Source: Cyclobacteriaceae bacterium (GTDB lineage Bacteria; Bacteroidota; Bacteroidia; Cytophagales; Cyclobacteriaceae). Taken from it: a stretch of DNA of 64,000 nucleotides. Numbering within the stretch: the stretch's first letter is position 1; each line of letters begins with the position of its first letter. The position numbers and the translations under genes are program-made. This document shows positions 54,783 to 63,400 of the stretch, one piece after another. Location of the stretch: the NCBI GenBank assembly GCA_026129485.1, contig JAHCHY010000005.1, positions 124,001 through 188,000 of the forward strand, written 5' to 3'. Below the pieces are notes generated by a model that did not search any database, was not told the DNA's origin, and saw only the letters and a list, made by a program, of their open reading frames with translations.

Positions 54783-54790
54783 TAACTTTG
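54783..54790 (+). promoter_or_regulatory. -7 box for the M20 hydrolase gene
   Basis: TAACTTTG, a perfect match to TAnnTTTG, lies 31 bases before the M20 ATG. The -33 area is T-rich (54761-54766), and a TTTG occurs only 15 bases upstream, so the upstream box is not canonical. Confidence 0.5.
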
Positions 54791-54821
54791 ATTTTATCCA
54801 ACGTTCAGAACTTAACTTCCT

Positions 54822-56135
54822 ATGATAAGGATTACGCTTACGATTTTATGCATCGGTTATTTAACGGTTCCCGGTTTAGCCCAGGTAAATCCCAAACTCC
54901 AATCCAAAATTGATGCCGATGCAAAAGCGCTTGAACCAAAGCTTATAGAATTGCGCAGGTATTTTCACGAGCATCCTGAACTATCCAACCGCGAGTTTAA
55001 AACCAGCGCCAAGATTGTTGAGCGCTTAAAATCGTTTGGGCTCGAAGTACAATACCCGGTTGCCAAAACAGGAGTGATAGCGCTGTTAAAAGGAGGAAAA
55101 CCCGGCCCGGTGGTTGCCTTGCGTGCCGATATGGATGCGTTGCCCATTGCCGAACGAAACGGGTTGCCATTTGCCTCAAAAGCGGTAGCAGAATTTGGCG
55201 GCCAGCAAACGGGAGTAATGCATGCCTGCGGGCATGATGCGCACATGGCCATGCTGTTGATAGCAGCAGAAATCTTAGCCAAACACAAAGCAGACCTTAA
55301 AGGCACTGTGAAATTTATTTTTCAGCCGGCAGAAGAAGGCGCCCCGGCAGATGAATGGCCGGGTGGCGCTGAGCTGATGGTAAAAGAAGGTGTGCTGGAA
55401 AACCCTAAAGTGGATGCCATTTTTGGCTTGCACATTCAATCGCTGCTTCCATCCGGGCAGCTTGCTTACCGCAGTGGCGGCTTAATGGCTTCCGTTGATG
55501 GTGTGGATATAGTAGTGAAAGGCAAGGGAGCGCATGGCGCTACTCCATGGGATAGTGTAGATCCGGTTGTAGTAGCTGCGCAGATTATCCAGGGCTTGCA
55601 AACTATTGTGAGCCGGCAAACCGAATTAACCAAAGCCGGGGCTGTAATCACCATAGGCAGCATACATGCCGGTGTGCGCAGAAATATTATTCCGGAAACG
55701 GCAACGCTTGAAGGAACCATCCGTACGTTTGATGACGACATGCAAAAGAAGGTGCATGAAAAAATTAAGCTCACGGCACAAAAGATAGCGGAGAGCGCAG
55801 GAGCTACAGCCGAAGTGGATATCCAGATCATGTACCCGGCAACCATTAACCATGCAGCGCTCACTGAGAAAATGGCGCCTACACTTGAGCGTACGGCCGG
55901 AAAAGAAAATGTAGTTGTAACACAACCGGTAACCATGGCCGAAGATTTTTCTTTTTATCAACGCAGCGTGCCGGGCTTCTTTTTCTTCCTGGGCGCTTAC
56001 CCGGCAGGCATGAATCTGGAAGCGCAGCCCACACACCACACGGCCGATTTTATGATTGATGAAACGGCTATGATTACGGGTGTAAAAGCGTTGGTGAATT
56101 TAACAGTGGATTACATGGAGATGAACAAAAAATAA
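54822..56135 (+). CDS. M20-family amidohydrolase (secreted)
   Basis: A 437-aa protein. A signal peptide (TILCIGYLTVPGLAQ) precedes the M20 metal-binding core: the first ligand region ADMDALPI, then MHACGHDAHMAML and FQPAEEGAPADEW. The dimerisation domain includes GAHGATPWDSVDPV, and EDFSFYQRSVPGFFFFLGA supplies a further ligand. It resembles HipO-type amino-acid hydrolases, which cleave N-acyl amino acids. The product probably acts in the periplasm. The gene runs alone behind a TAACTTTG promoter. Confidence 0.9.
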   Translation: MIRITLTILCIGYLTVPGLAQVNPKLQSKIDADAKALEPKLIELRRYFHEHPELSNREFKTSAKIVERLKSFGLEVQYPVAKTGVIALLKGGKPGPVVALRADMDALPIAERNGLPFASKAVAEFGGQQTGVMHACGHDAHMAMLLIAAEILAKHKADLKGTVKFIFQPAEEGAPADEWPGGAELMVKEGVLENPKVDAIFGLHIQSLLPSGQLAYRSGGLMASVDGVDIVVKGKGAHGATPWDSVDPVVVAAQIIQGLQTIVSRQTELTKAGAVITIGSIHAGVRRNIIPETATLEGTIRTFDDDMQKKVHEKIKLTAQKIAESAGATAEVDIQIMYPATINHAALTEKMAPTLERTAGKENVVVTQPVTMAEDFSFYQRSVPGFFFFLGAYPAGMNLEAQPTHHTADFMIDETAMITGVKALVNLTVDYMEMNKK

Positions 56136-56226
56136 ACTTCACAACTTTTTTTATTTTTTCTTCCAGATCAGCACGCCATCTTTCGCGGTATCATGAAAGG
56201 TTGGGCACTTACCATTGCTCTCATGA

Positions 56227-56601
56227 TTATAATTTTTCAGATGCAGCAGGAACATCTTTAAGGCATGTGATTTTTACAATCGGGCCAACCTGGCAAATGC
56301 TGGCCACGTCCGCTATCTCCTCAAACCCGATAATAACCTGTTTACCATCTGCCCATTCAAAATTATAGAGCGGATCTTCTGTTACTTCTTTGGGCAGAGG
56401 CGGCGTACCGCAATAGGCCAAACGCTGCGGCTCCAGCCGGGTACCATCGGCTAATTCAAACACAAACCCGCACCCATCCAACCCGGTAAGATCGCGAACG
56501 GTTGCCCGCACACCATCATCACATGATACACGAAGCGTATCATCCGCGCACGATGAAAACACCAAAGCGATCAGCACAAAACCCCAAAAGTTGTTTCTCA
56601 T
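56227..56601 (-). CDS. Small lipoprotein of unknown function
   Basis: A 124-aa lipoprotein (signal MRNNFWGFVLIALVFSSC, Cys18). The body has several Cys (SCDD, LDGCGFVF, AYCGTPPLP, SICQ) and Gly/Asp-rich turns, and no family is recognised. Out of frame, the sequence past its stop (to 56151) stays protein-like in reading frame, so the 3' end may be frameshifted. Confidence 0.6.
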   Translation of the reverse strand: MRNNFWGFVLIALVFSSCADDTLRVSCDDGVRATVRDLTGLDGCGFVFELADGTRLEPQRLAYCGTPPLPKEVTEDPLYNFEWADGKQVIIGFEEIADVASICQVGPIVKITCLKDVPAASEKL

Positions 56602-56732
56602 AAAAATTTGTTGTTATGCCGGTTAGACACATGGTTGCCTGTTGGGGTTGTAAGAGTGGCCTTCCATCGGTGTAAAAGTTCCGGATTCCTCAGCGATTTA
56701 TTCCTTTATTCGCCAACCAAACAACCTGAACT

Positions 56733-58778
56733 ATGAAACGTAGCCTTTTCCTGCTGCTGTTAGCAGCGCATTTTGCATTTGCTCAGCGCGTACCCACATT
56801 TGAAGAAGTAATCTCCCTGCGCAATATAAACGGGGCAACCATTTCGCCTGACGGAAAAGCGGTTGCTTATACGGTGCAGACAACCGACTGGAACGATAAC
56901 CGGTACGATACTGAAATCTGGCTGTGGCGCGAAGGCTCAAAGCCATTTCAGCTAACCAACAATGCGCGTGGTACAAGTACAGCTCCGCGATTCTCACCCG
57001 ATGGCAAATGGATTTCGTTCTTATCTGACAGGGGAAGCAGGAACCAGGTATTTGTAATGCGTGCGGATGGCGGTGAAGCCCGTGCTGTTACCCGCGAAGA
57101 GGAAGGCGTTTCTTTTTATGAATGGCACCCGGACGGACGGCAGCTTGTATTCGTAAAGCCTGAAAAGGAGGACAAATCAAAAAAAGATCGCGAAAAGCGA
57201 TATGGGGCATTTGAAGCAGACGACCGCGAATATTCTTTTTCGCATTTATGGAAAACAGATGTTAACCCGGAAATGGCTGACCCTACCGAGCTGCCTTGCT
57301 ATGAAACGGTGGACTCGCTTAAAACAAAAGCAGGCTGCATAGAGTGGCCCAAAGCACAACGTATTACAGAAGGAAAATTTACCGTTACTTCTTTTTCTGT
57401 TTCGCGCGATGGGAAGCACATTGCATTTGGTCATCAGCCCAACCCGCTCATCAACTCATTCATCAAGTCAGACATCTCGGTTGTAAACCTTGCCGATTTA
57501 AAAGTTACACCCATAGTTACCAATGCCAGCTCGGATGTGCTGGAAGACTGGTCGCCCGATTCAAAAGAAATTTTGTTTACTTCAAGCGGATCGGATACAA
57601 CCTCCAACTTTTATTCAAACGCTAAGCTTTTTGCGGTTGATGTAAACACAAAAGCAGTGAGGCAGCTTGCCAAAAACCTTGATGAAAACCTGCGAGGCTT
57701 TACCTGGACACGCTCCGGCATTTATGCATCGCTTTGGAACAAAACAAAACGCCCGCTTTATAAAATCGACCCGGTATCGGGCAATCATTCCGTATTTCTT
57801 TCTTCACCCGACCAGGTTTATGGCTTCTCTTTTTCAGGCGATGGCAGCACAGTTGCTTTTGTAGGCCGCAACGGAGATCAGTTGAATGAAGTATTTATAT
57901 CAACAGGTGGAAACACAAAACAAATAACCGGCATGACCGGCCAGGTTGCCGGCTGGAAGGTTGCGCAAAGCGAAGTAGTAAGCTGGAAAAGTAAGGATGG
58001 CGCTACAATAGAAGGTGTATTGCACAAGCCTGCTAATTACGATCCTTCAAAAAAATATCCGTTGATGGTAGTGATCCATGGCGGCCCAACCGGCATTGAT
58101 ACGCCTACCCCTGTGCCCGGCTATGTTTACCCGTTGCTGCAATGGCTTGATAAAGGCTGTCTGGTTTTACGTCCGAATTATCGCGGCTCTGCCGGCTATG
58201 GCGAAGCGTTTCGTTCGCTTAATGTAAAAAACCTGGGCGTGGGCGATATGTGGGATGTAATGAGCGGGGTAGAATATCTTGATAAAAAAGGAATGATCGA
58301 TAAAACAAAAATGGGCTGCATGGGCTGGAGCCAGGGCGGATACATTTCGGCTTTTCTTACCACCAATACCGATGCGTTTAAAGCTGTTTCAGTCGGGGCC
58401 GGTATAAGCAACTGGATGACCTACTATGTGAATACGGACATCCATCCGTTTACGAGGCAGTACCTGAAAGCAACACCGTGGAGTGATGAATCGATCTATA
58501 AGAAAACATCACCCATCACAAACATTAACAAAGCCAAAACGCCTACGCTTATTCAGCATGGTGAGTTTGACAGACGCGTGCCGATAGCCAATGCGTATGA
58601 GCTGTTGCAGGGCTTGCGCGATAAAAATGTGCCGGCCGAGCTGATTGTATATAAAGGCTTCGGGCATGGCATTAACAAGCCGAAAGAGCGCCTGGCGGCT
58701 ACGTGGCATAACTGGCAATGGTTTAATAAATATATGTGGAGCGAAGAGGTAGAAATTCCGCTGATCAATAAGAAGTAA
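56733..58778 (+). CDS. S9-family prolyl oligopeptidase-like peptidase
   Basis: A 681-aa secreted serine peptidase. A signal peptide (LFLLLLAAHFAFAQ) is followed by an N-terminal beta-propeller built of WD40/PD40-like repeats (ATISPDGKAVAYTVQTTDW, APRFSPDGKWISFLSDRGSR). The alpha/beta hydrolase C-terminus has Ser533 in GWSQGGYISAF, an Asp in HGEFDRRVP and a His in FGHGI. This is the layout of acylaminoacyl-peptidase or dipeptidyl-peptidase-type S9 enzymes, which cut short peptides in the periplasm. Confidence 0.92.
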   Translation: MKRSLFLLLLAAHFAFAQRVPTFEEVISLRNINGATISPDGKAVAYTVQTTDWNDNRYDTEIWLWREGSKPFQLTNNARGTSTAPRFSPDGKWISFLSDRGSRNQVFVMRADGGEARAVTREEEGVSFYEWHPDGRQLVFVKPEKEDKSKKDREKRYGAFEADDREYSFSHLWKTDVNPEMADPTELPCYETVDSLKTKAGCIEWPKAQRITEGKFTVTSFSVSRDGKHIAFGHQPNPLINSFIKSDISVVNLADLKVTPIVTNASSDVLEDWSPDSKEILFTSSGSDTTSNFYSNAKLFAVDVNTKAVRQLAKNLDENLRGFTWTRSGIYASLWNKTKRPLYKIDPVSGNHSVFLSSPDQVYGFSFSGDGSTVAFVGRNGDQLNEVFISTGGNTKQITGMTGQVAGWKVAQSEVVSWKSKDGATIEGVLHKPANYDPSKKYPLMVVIHGGPTGIDTPTPVPGYVYPLLQWLDKGCLVLRPNYRGSAGYGEAFRSLNVKNLGVGDMWDVMSGVEYLDKKGMIDKTKMGCMGWSQGGYISAFLTTNTDAFKAVSVGAGISNWMTYYVNTDIHPFTRQYLKATPWSDESIYKKTSPITNINKAKTPTLIQHGEFDRRVPIANAYELLQGLRDKNVPAELIVYKGFGHGINKPKERLAATWHNWQWFNKYMWSEEVEIPLINKK

Positions 58779-58866
58779 TCACTTTCGATTTCTTTCTTTA
58801 TCGCGCTTGCTCCGTGCCGGCCAAGGTTAAGCACGATATCGTTGAAAAAAGCATCGCATGAAGATA

Positions 58867-58897
58867 CAAAAACGAGACGCCTGTAATCAGGCGCCTC
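58867..58897 (-). terminator. Rho-independent terminator of the redoxin operon
   Basis: On the - strand, a 10-base stem (one G-T pair) at 58874-58883 and 58888-58897 encloses a TAAT-type loop and is followed by a T-run (A-run 58868-58872 on +). It lies about 30 bases past the stop of the - strand redoxin gene. Confidence 0.75.
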
Positions 58898-58929
58898 CAA
58901 TTCAAAAATTAACCTTGTCTTTTAGTTAA

Positions 58930-59526
58930 TTAAGCGCTCTTCCACTTAATGCCGCAACCAATGGCTTTGGTTTTGGTGGTTGGGGCAGCCTTTCCCTGCA
59001 ATAATGCATCTACTGCATCTTCTACATAGCGTTTGCTAACGGCATCCGCTTTGCGCGAGTTATCGTCAATGGCCCCGATGTATGTTACTTTCAAATCTTT
59101 GGAAAGCACAAACACGTGCGGGGTGTTGGTTGCGCCATAAGCTTTGGCTACTTCCTGCGTTTCATCCACCAGGTAGGGAAACTTGTATCCCTTCTGCTTC
59201 GCCAATTTCACCATCTCTTCAAATGAATCGCCAGAGGACACGTTGGGGTCATTCGCATTAATGGCAATTACCGGAACGCCACTGGCCGCATACTTGGTGT
59301 TCAGATCAATGATCCGTTGATTGTAGGCCTTGGAATAAGGACACGTGTTGCAATCAAAAATTACGATGTAACCTTTCGCATCTTTATAATCGGCCAGCGA
59401 TACGGTTTTACCATCAACGTTCTTCAACTTAAAATCAGTGGCTGTATCGCCTACCTCAAAACCTTGTTTTACCGGGCTTGCAGCCACGGCAATCAACGCC
59501 AACAGAACAACAAATAATTTTTTCAT
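58930..59526 (-). CDS. Secreted thioredoxin-like redoxin
   Basis: A 198-aa protein with a signal peptide (FVVLLALIAVAASPV) and a redoxin/AhpC-TSA fold. Cys59 and Cys62 lie in IFDCNTCPYSKAY, and a cis-Pro loop follows in TNTPHVFVLSKD. The C-terminal tail is Lys-rich and contains a lone Cys. It is probably a periplasmic disulfide or hydroperoxide reductase. It follows the TlpA-like gene by 13 bases and ends at a hairpin. Confidence 0.88.
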   Translation of the reverse strand: MKKLFVVLLALIAVAASPVKQGFEVGDTATDFKLKNVDGKTVSLADYKDAKGYIVIFDCNTCPYSKAYNQRIIDLNTKYAASGVPVIAINANDPNVSSGDSFEEMVKLAKQKGYKFPYLVDETQEVAKAYGATNTPHVFVLSKDLKVTYIGAIDDNSRKADAVSKRYVEDAVDALLQGKAAPTTKTKAIGCGIKWKSA

Positions 59527-59539
59527 AGCATAATTGGTT

Positions 59540-60019
59540 TTAGTTACTTACTTCGGTTATCAGTTTTTCGAGGTCGCCCTCGTGCAGTTCTTTTTGTACC
59601 AGCTTACGTTTACCCGTTTTGGTATTGATCACAATGGTGGCCGGTAAAGCACCGCTCCAGTTTTTATCAACTTTATCGATCCATGAGTTGGGATCTGTTT
59701 CGGCCAGTATCAGGACTTTGTTTTGCAAATTCTTTCGTGTTGCAAAACGTTCTACTTTGGCGGGATCCGGGTCCAGGTCGTAATCCATGCTTACCAAGGT
59801 AATCTCCACATGCTGGTTATCAGCTTTGAGCTTTTCAAACAGGGGCAGCTCTTTTACGCAGGGGGCACACCAGGTTGCCCAGAAATTGATCACCTGGACT
59901 TTTTCGCGGGGCGTGGTAAGCAGTTGCTGCAATTCCTTCAGCTTGATCTGCGGAATGCGTTGAGCAGATGCCGGCAAGGCAAAGACGAACAGAACAACTG
60001 AAATCCGGATAAATTTCAT
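59540..60019 (-). CDS. TlpA-like thioredoxin
   Basis: A 159-aa protein with an N-terminal signal sequence (ISVVLFVFALPASAQ) and a TlpA/ResA-type thioredoxin domain with Cys51 and Cys54 in WATWCAPCVKELP. It is likely to reduce periplasmic cysteine pairs, for instance in cytochrome c assembly or for the downstream redoxin, with which it forms a two-gene operon. The frame is open to 60049; ATG 60019 gives the signal sequence. Confidence 0.9.
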   Translation of the reverse strand: MKFIRISVVLFVFALPASAQRIPQIKLKELQQLLTTPREKVQVINFWATWCAPCVKELPLFEKLKADNQHVEITLVSMDYDLDPDPAKVERFATRKNLQNKVLILAETDPNSWIDKVDKNWSGALPATIVINTKTGKRKLVQKELHEGDLEKLITEVSN

Positions 60020-60049
60020 ACCCTGCAAAAACGCAAAATTTAAGGACAA

Positions 60050-60366
60050 TGTTTGTTAACGAATTCTAAATTTAGACCGTGTAAGAGCCAGGAAAGGAAT
60101 TTGGTAAAGAAGTAAAATTCAGCCACTTATAATTAACCAAAAATGGATCAAAATAGAATTCCACAAAATTCCATATTTATCCACATTACCGGATTGTTAA
60201 TGCTTAATACATTGAATATCAAAACGTTAATACTATTCCCATTAATCAGTTCTTTGTGGACAACTATTTCGCGTGGCTTGCGGAACTATTTTTTCGGGCG
60301 GTTTTATAATAGCCAGATTTTCAATCTTATAGGGTTAAAACAACAGAAACAGCAGGTAGAAAACAG
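60050..60366. other. A/T-rich intergenic region with DnaA-box-like sites
   Basis: A stretch of about 356 bases between divergent genes (60020-60375) has no convincing gene. It holds one perfect DnaA-box sequence TTATCCACA at 60177-60185 and a one-mismatch site on the other strand at 60255-60263. A 78-codon ORF here has a random look and no start-site support. The region could be a regulatory or replication-related segment, but the evidence is thin. Confidence 0.4.
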
Positions 60367-60375
60367 GTGTTGCGT

Positions 60376-60765
60376 ATGAACGTTATACAGATCAAAGAAA
60401 CCTGCCTTTATTTCCACAACCTGGAGGATGCCCGGGCTTTTTACCATACCCGGTTAGGCCTTCCCGTTATTGGCGAAGTGGCGGGCCAGCATATTTTCTT
60501 CAGGGCCGGAAGCAGCGTGTTGCTTTGTTTTAACCCGGCCGCATCGGGTGTAAAGGATAGCCCGCCCGCTCACGATGGCAGCGGCCGCTATCATTTTGCT
60601 TTTGAAGTTCCTGCTGCTGAATATGAAGCGCATAAGTCTGAGCTTCAGCAGAAAGGAATTACAATTACGGCTTGCGTAAGCTGGCCTAACGGGCTTGAAT
60701 CATTTTACTTTAATGATCCTGCCGGCCATGTGCTGGAGATAGTGCCAGCCGGCTTGTGGGATTGA
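60376..60765 (+). CDS. VOC-family protein (glyoxalase/dioxygenase fold)
   Basis: A 129-aa protein of the vicinal-oxygen-chelate superfamily, made of two beta-alpha-beta-beta-beta halves. The opening CLYFHNLEDARAFYHTRLGL and the closing FYFNDPAGHVLEIV are typical, with a His (GRYHFAFEV) and a Glu (HVLEIV) available as metal ligands. The substrate cannot be told: glyoxalase, bleomycin/fosfomycin resistance and dioxygenase types share this fold. The frame starts at 60367; ATG 60376 is the better start. Confidence 0.85.
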   Translation: MNVIQIKETCLYFHNLEDARAFYHTRLGLPVIGEVAGQHIFFRAGSSVLLCFNPAASGVKDSPPAHDGSGRYHFAFEVPAAEYEAHKSELQQKGITITACVSWPNGLESFYFNDPAGHVLEIVPAGLWD

Positions 60766-61023
60766 TTATTTCTCCTGGAGCGCGAGGGCTTCAGGTGCCC
60801 GGGGCTTTTGTGTATTATTAGTTACCCTGGCGGGAAACATCTGCATATACCAGGCCTGATACACATGATACTGAACACAGTCATCGGCCAAAGTATTGCC
60901 AATCAGAATCTTAATAACCTGATCATGCTTAAGCGAGTCTTTAATTTTTTCTTGCTGATGTGGGGGCAGCTTACTGATGCGAACAAACTCAATTCCCCGA
61001 TAAATCTCTGCAGAAACCAACAT
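60766..61023 (-). CDS. Small protein of unknown function
   Basis: An 85-aa protein without signal peptide (MLVSAEIYRGIEFVRISKLP at the start) and with a His/Tyr/Gln-rich middle (DDCVQYHVYQAWYMQMFPAR). No family is recognised. Its stop abuts the VOC stop (convergent, no gap), and codon character looks normal for the region. Confidence 0.6.
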   Translation of the reverse strand: MLVSAEIYRGIEFVRISKLPPHQQEKIKDSLKHDQVIKILIGNTLADDCVQYHVYQAWYMQMFPARVTNNTQKPRAPEALALQEK

Positions 61024-61128
61024 AACTACAACTTTGATTGTCTTTCGACAAAAATTGTAACCGCAAGTTTAATGTTCGGTATCCGGATTATGAAAAAAAA
61101 GTGAACTTTATGTGCTTGCCTCTTCTCT

Positions 61129-62283
61129 ATGACCAAACTTATAAATCAACGCGCTAAGTTTTCTTTACCGCGCAGCAACACTTATCTGAATTGTGCCTAC
61201 ATGTCGCCCCTGCTTAAAGCGGTTGAGCGGCAAGGCGTTGCGGGCATCCTGAAAAAAAGAAACCCGGCTACTATATCGGCACATGATTTTTTTACCGATA
61301 CGGAAAAGATCAGAAAAGAATTTGCAAAGCTGATTCGTGCAGAACCCAATCGGGTAGTATTGGTGCCATCCGTATCGTACGGCATGGCTAATGTAATGAA
61401 CAATATCAGGCTGTCTTCAAAGGATAATATTGTAGTTGCTGCCGAACAGTTTCCCAGTAACTATTATCCGTGGCAACGGCTGCAACATGATACGGGTGTG
61501 CAGATTAAAGTAGTCGCTCCACCCGAAGCAACCCTTGATCGCGGCCGGCATTGGAACGATCGTTTGCTTGAAGCGATCGACAGCCAAACCAAACTGGTTG
61601 CCCTCGGAAATGTGCATTGGACGGATGGCACATTGTTCAACCTTAAAGAAATACGAAAACGCAGCCGGGATGTAGGCGCGTTGCTCGTAATTGATGGCAC
61701 ACAGTCGGTTGGGGCATTGCCATTTTATGCAGATGAGATTAACCCCGATGCACTTATCTGTGCAGGATACAAATGGTTAATGGGGCCTTACTCATTAGGG
61801 CTGGCTTATTACGGAGAATATTTTAACAACGGAAAGCCGGTTGAAGAAAACTGGATCAGCCGCCTGCACAGCGAAGACTTTGCAGGTCTTGTTAATTACC
61901 GGCAGGAATATCAGCCCGGCATGCTTCGGTATGAAGTAGGCGAACGCAGCAACTTTATTTTGGCGCCCATGTTACTGGAAGCATTGAAGCAGATAAACCA
62001 ATGGAAGCCGGAACGTATACAGCAATATTGTGCATCCATAACCCAAAAGCCTGTTGCGCTTTTGCGCGATGCCGGTTACTGGATTGAAGATGAGGCCTGG
62101 CGCGGTTACCACCTGTTTGGTGTGCGCCTGCCGCAAGGTGCGGATATAAATGCAGTGAAAAAGCGAATGATCAAAAATAAAATCTCGGTTTCGTTTCGGG
62201 GTAATGCGATTCGTGTTTCGCCACACGTGTATAATTCCGAAAGCGATATGATGAAGCTGGCAAGGGCGCTGATTGGAAAATGA
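61129..62283 (+). CDS. Class V aminotransferase family protein
   Basis: A 384-aa PLP-dependent enzyme of the class V aminotransferase/cysteine-desulfurase fold. It has a PLP Asp in LLVIDGTQSVGALPF and Schiff-base Lys215 in CAGYKWLMGPYS. The small domain at the C-terminus ends in IRVSPHVYNSESDM. This type is found in isopenicillin-epimerase-like and kynureninase-related proteins; the substrate is not known. It runs in the same direction as the following transporter gene, 128 bases apart. Confidence 0.9.
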   Translation: MTKLINQRAKFSLPRSNTYLNCAYMSPLLKAVERQGVAGILKKRNPATISAHDFFTDTEKIRKEFAKLIRAEPNRVVLVPSVSYGMANVMNNIRLSSKDNIVVAAEQFPSNYYPWQRLQHDTGVQIKVVAPPEATLDRGRHWNDRLLEAIDSQTKLVALGNVHWTDGTLFNLKEIRKRSRDVGALLVIDGTQSVGALPFYADEINPDALICAGYKWLMGPYSLGLAYYGEYFNNGKPVEENWISRLHSEDFAGLVNYRQEYQPGMLRYEVGERSNFILAPMLLEALKQINQWKPERIQQYCASITQKPVALLRDAGYWIEDEAWRGYHLFGVRLPQGADINAVKKRMIKNKISVSFRGNAIRVSPHVYNSESDMMKLARALIGK

Positions 62284-62411
62284 TTATTGCAGGGCAAGGC
62301 ACGAAAATCGCATTACATCCACCGCTACGCAAAATCCATCCCTTACCCTGGTGTTTGCTGCGTGCGCGGCACACCCATGCCATGAAAAACCAAAAGTTGG
62401 GTAAAGTGTAA

Positions 62412-63326
62412 ATGACAAAACAATTACAGCCGGGTTTTGCAGGAGGCGTGCTGATCGCCTTGCTGGGGGCAATATGCTTTTCAACCAAAGCTGTTTTTGT
62501 AAAGCTTGCTTATCGCGATACAGCGGTTGACGCGATATCATTGCTGGCGCTGCGCATGATCTTCTCGCTTCCTTTCTTTATAGTTTCAGCCGCTTTCTCG
62601 TCTTCCCGGCAAAACAACGTACGCTTTACGGGTAAGCAATGGCTGGCCGTAGCGGCAATTGGCTGTTTAGGTTATTACGTCAGCAGCCTGCTGGATTTTT
62701 TGGGCTTGCAATATGTAAGTGCCGGCATTGAACGATTGATTCTTTTCGTCTACCCTACGCTGGTGCTGCTCATGTCGGCCATAATCTTCAAAGTAAAAAT
62801 CAAACCCATTCAATGGCTGGCATTGTTAATTACCTATGCAGGATTGTTTGCCGCGTTTATCAGCGAAGCAGATATACAGTCAGTACACAATAAAAGCTTT
62901 TTGCTGGGTTCGCTGCTGATCTTTATTTGTGCGTTTACCTATGCGGCTTACATTGTAGGCAGCGGCCGGCTGATACCGATGGTTGGTGCAGCGAAGTTCA
63001 ACAGCTATGCCATGAGCTTTGCCTCGATCGGGGTATTGCTTCATTTTTTTATTACGAGTGATGTTTCGTTATTCCATTTTTCCGCGCAAGTCTATGTGTA
63101 TGGCCTTTTGATGGCTGTGCTTTCCACCGTTATTCCTTCTTACTTAGTTGTGGAAGGCATTAAGCGGATAGGTTCTGATAATGCCGCGATTGTAGGCAGC
63201 ATTGGCCCGGTGAGTACAATTTTAATGGCGTACTTCTTTCTGCAGGAAACCGTTTCGTGGCTACAGATCATTGGAACGGTTTTGATTTTAGCAGGCGTGC
63301 TGCTGGTGGGAAAACAGAGGAATTAA
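62412..63326 (+). CDS. EamA/DMT-family transporter
   Basis: A 304-aa protein with ten predicted membrane helices in two EamA repeats, beginning GVLIALLGAICFSTKAVFVK and ending IIGTVLILAGVLLVGKQ. The repeats contain the typical SLLDFLGLQYVSAGIERLIL and GSIGPVSTILMAYFFLQETV. It exports or imports metabolites; the substrate is unknown. It may be co-transcribed with the aminotransferase upstream. Confidence 0.9.
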   Translation: MTKQLQPGFAGGVLIALLGAICFSTKAVFVKLAYRDTAVDAISLLALRMIFSLPFFIVSAAFSSSRQNNVRFTGKQWLAVAAIGCLGYYVSSLLDFLGLQYVSAGIERLILFVYPTLVLLMSAIIFKVKIKPIQWLALLITYAGLFAAFISEADIQSVHNKSFLLGSLLIFICAFTYAAYIVGSGRLIPMVGAAKFNSYAMSFASIGVLLHFFITSDVSLFHFSAQVYVYGLLMAVLSTVIPSYLVVEGIKRIGSDNAAIVGSIGPVSTILMAYFFLQETVSWLQIIGTVLILAGVLLVGKQRN

Positions 63327-63374
63327 CCGTAGAGGAGCAAAGTCGCCAGGAATTTCATACGCCTCTGCGGTTAA
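63324..63374. repeat. Imperfect 51-base palindrome
   Basis: TTAACCGTAGAGG at 63324-63336 and CCTCTGCGGTTAA at 63362-63374 pair at 12 of 13 Watson-Crick positions (the other is a G-T pair), with a 25-base loop. The stem begins at the transporter stop codon. There is no T-run, so it may be a REP-like repeat rather than a terminator. Confidence 0.45.
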
Positions 63375-63400
63375 AAAATTCAGATTGCATATCTTTCATC

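Noticed and set aside
60143-60379. 78-codon + strand ORF in the A/T-rich gap at 60 kb
   Set aside because: Irregular composition, no recognisable domain, and it runs into the VOC gene start; more likely chance in A/T-rich DNA.
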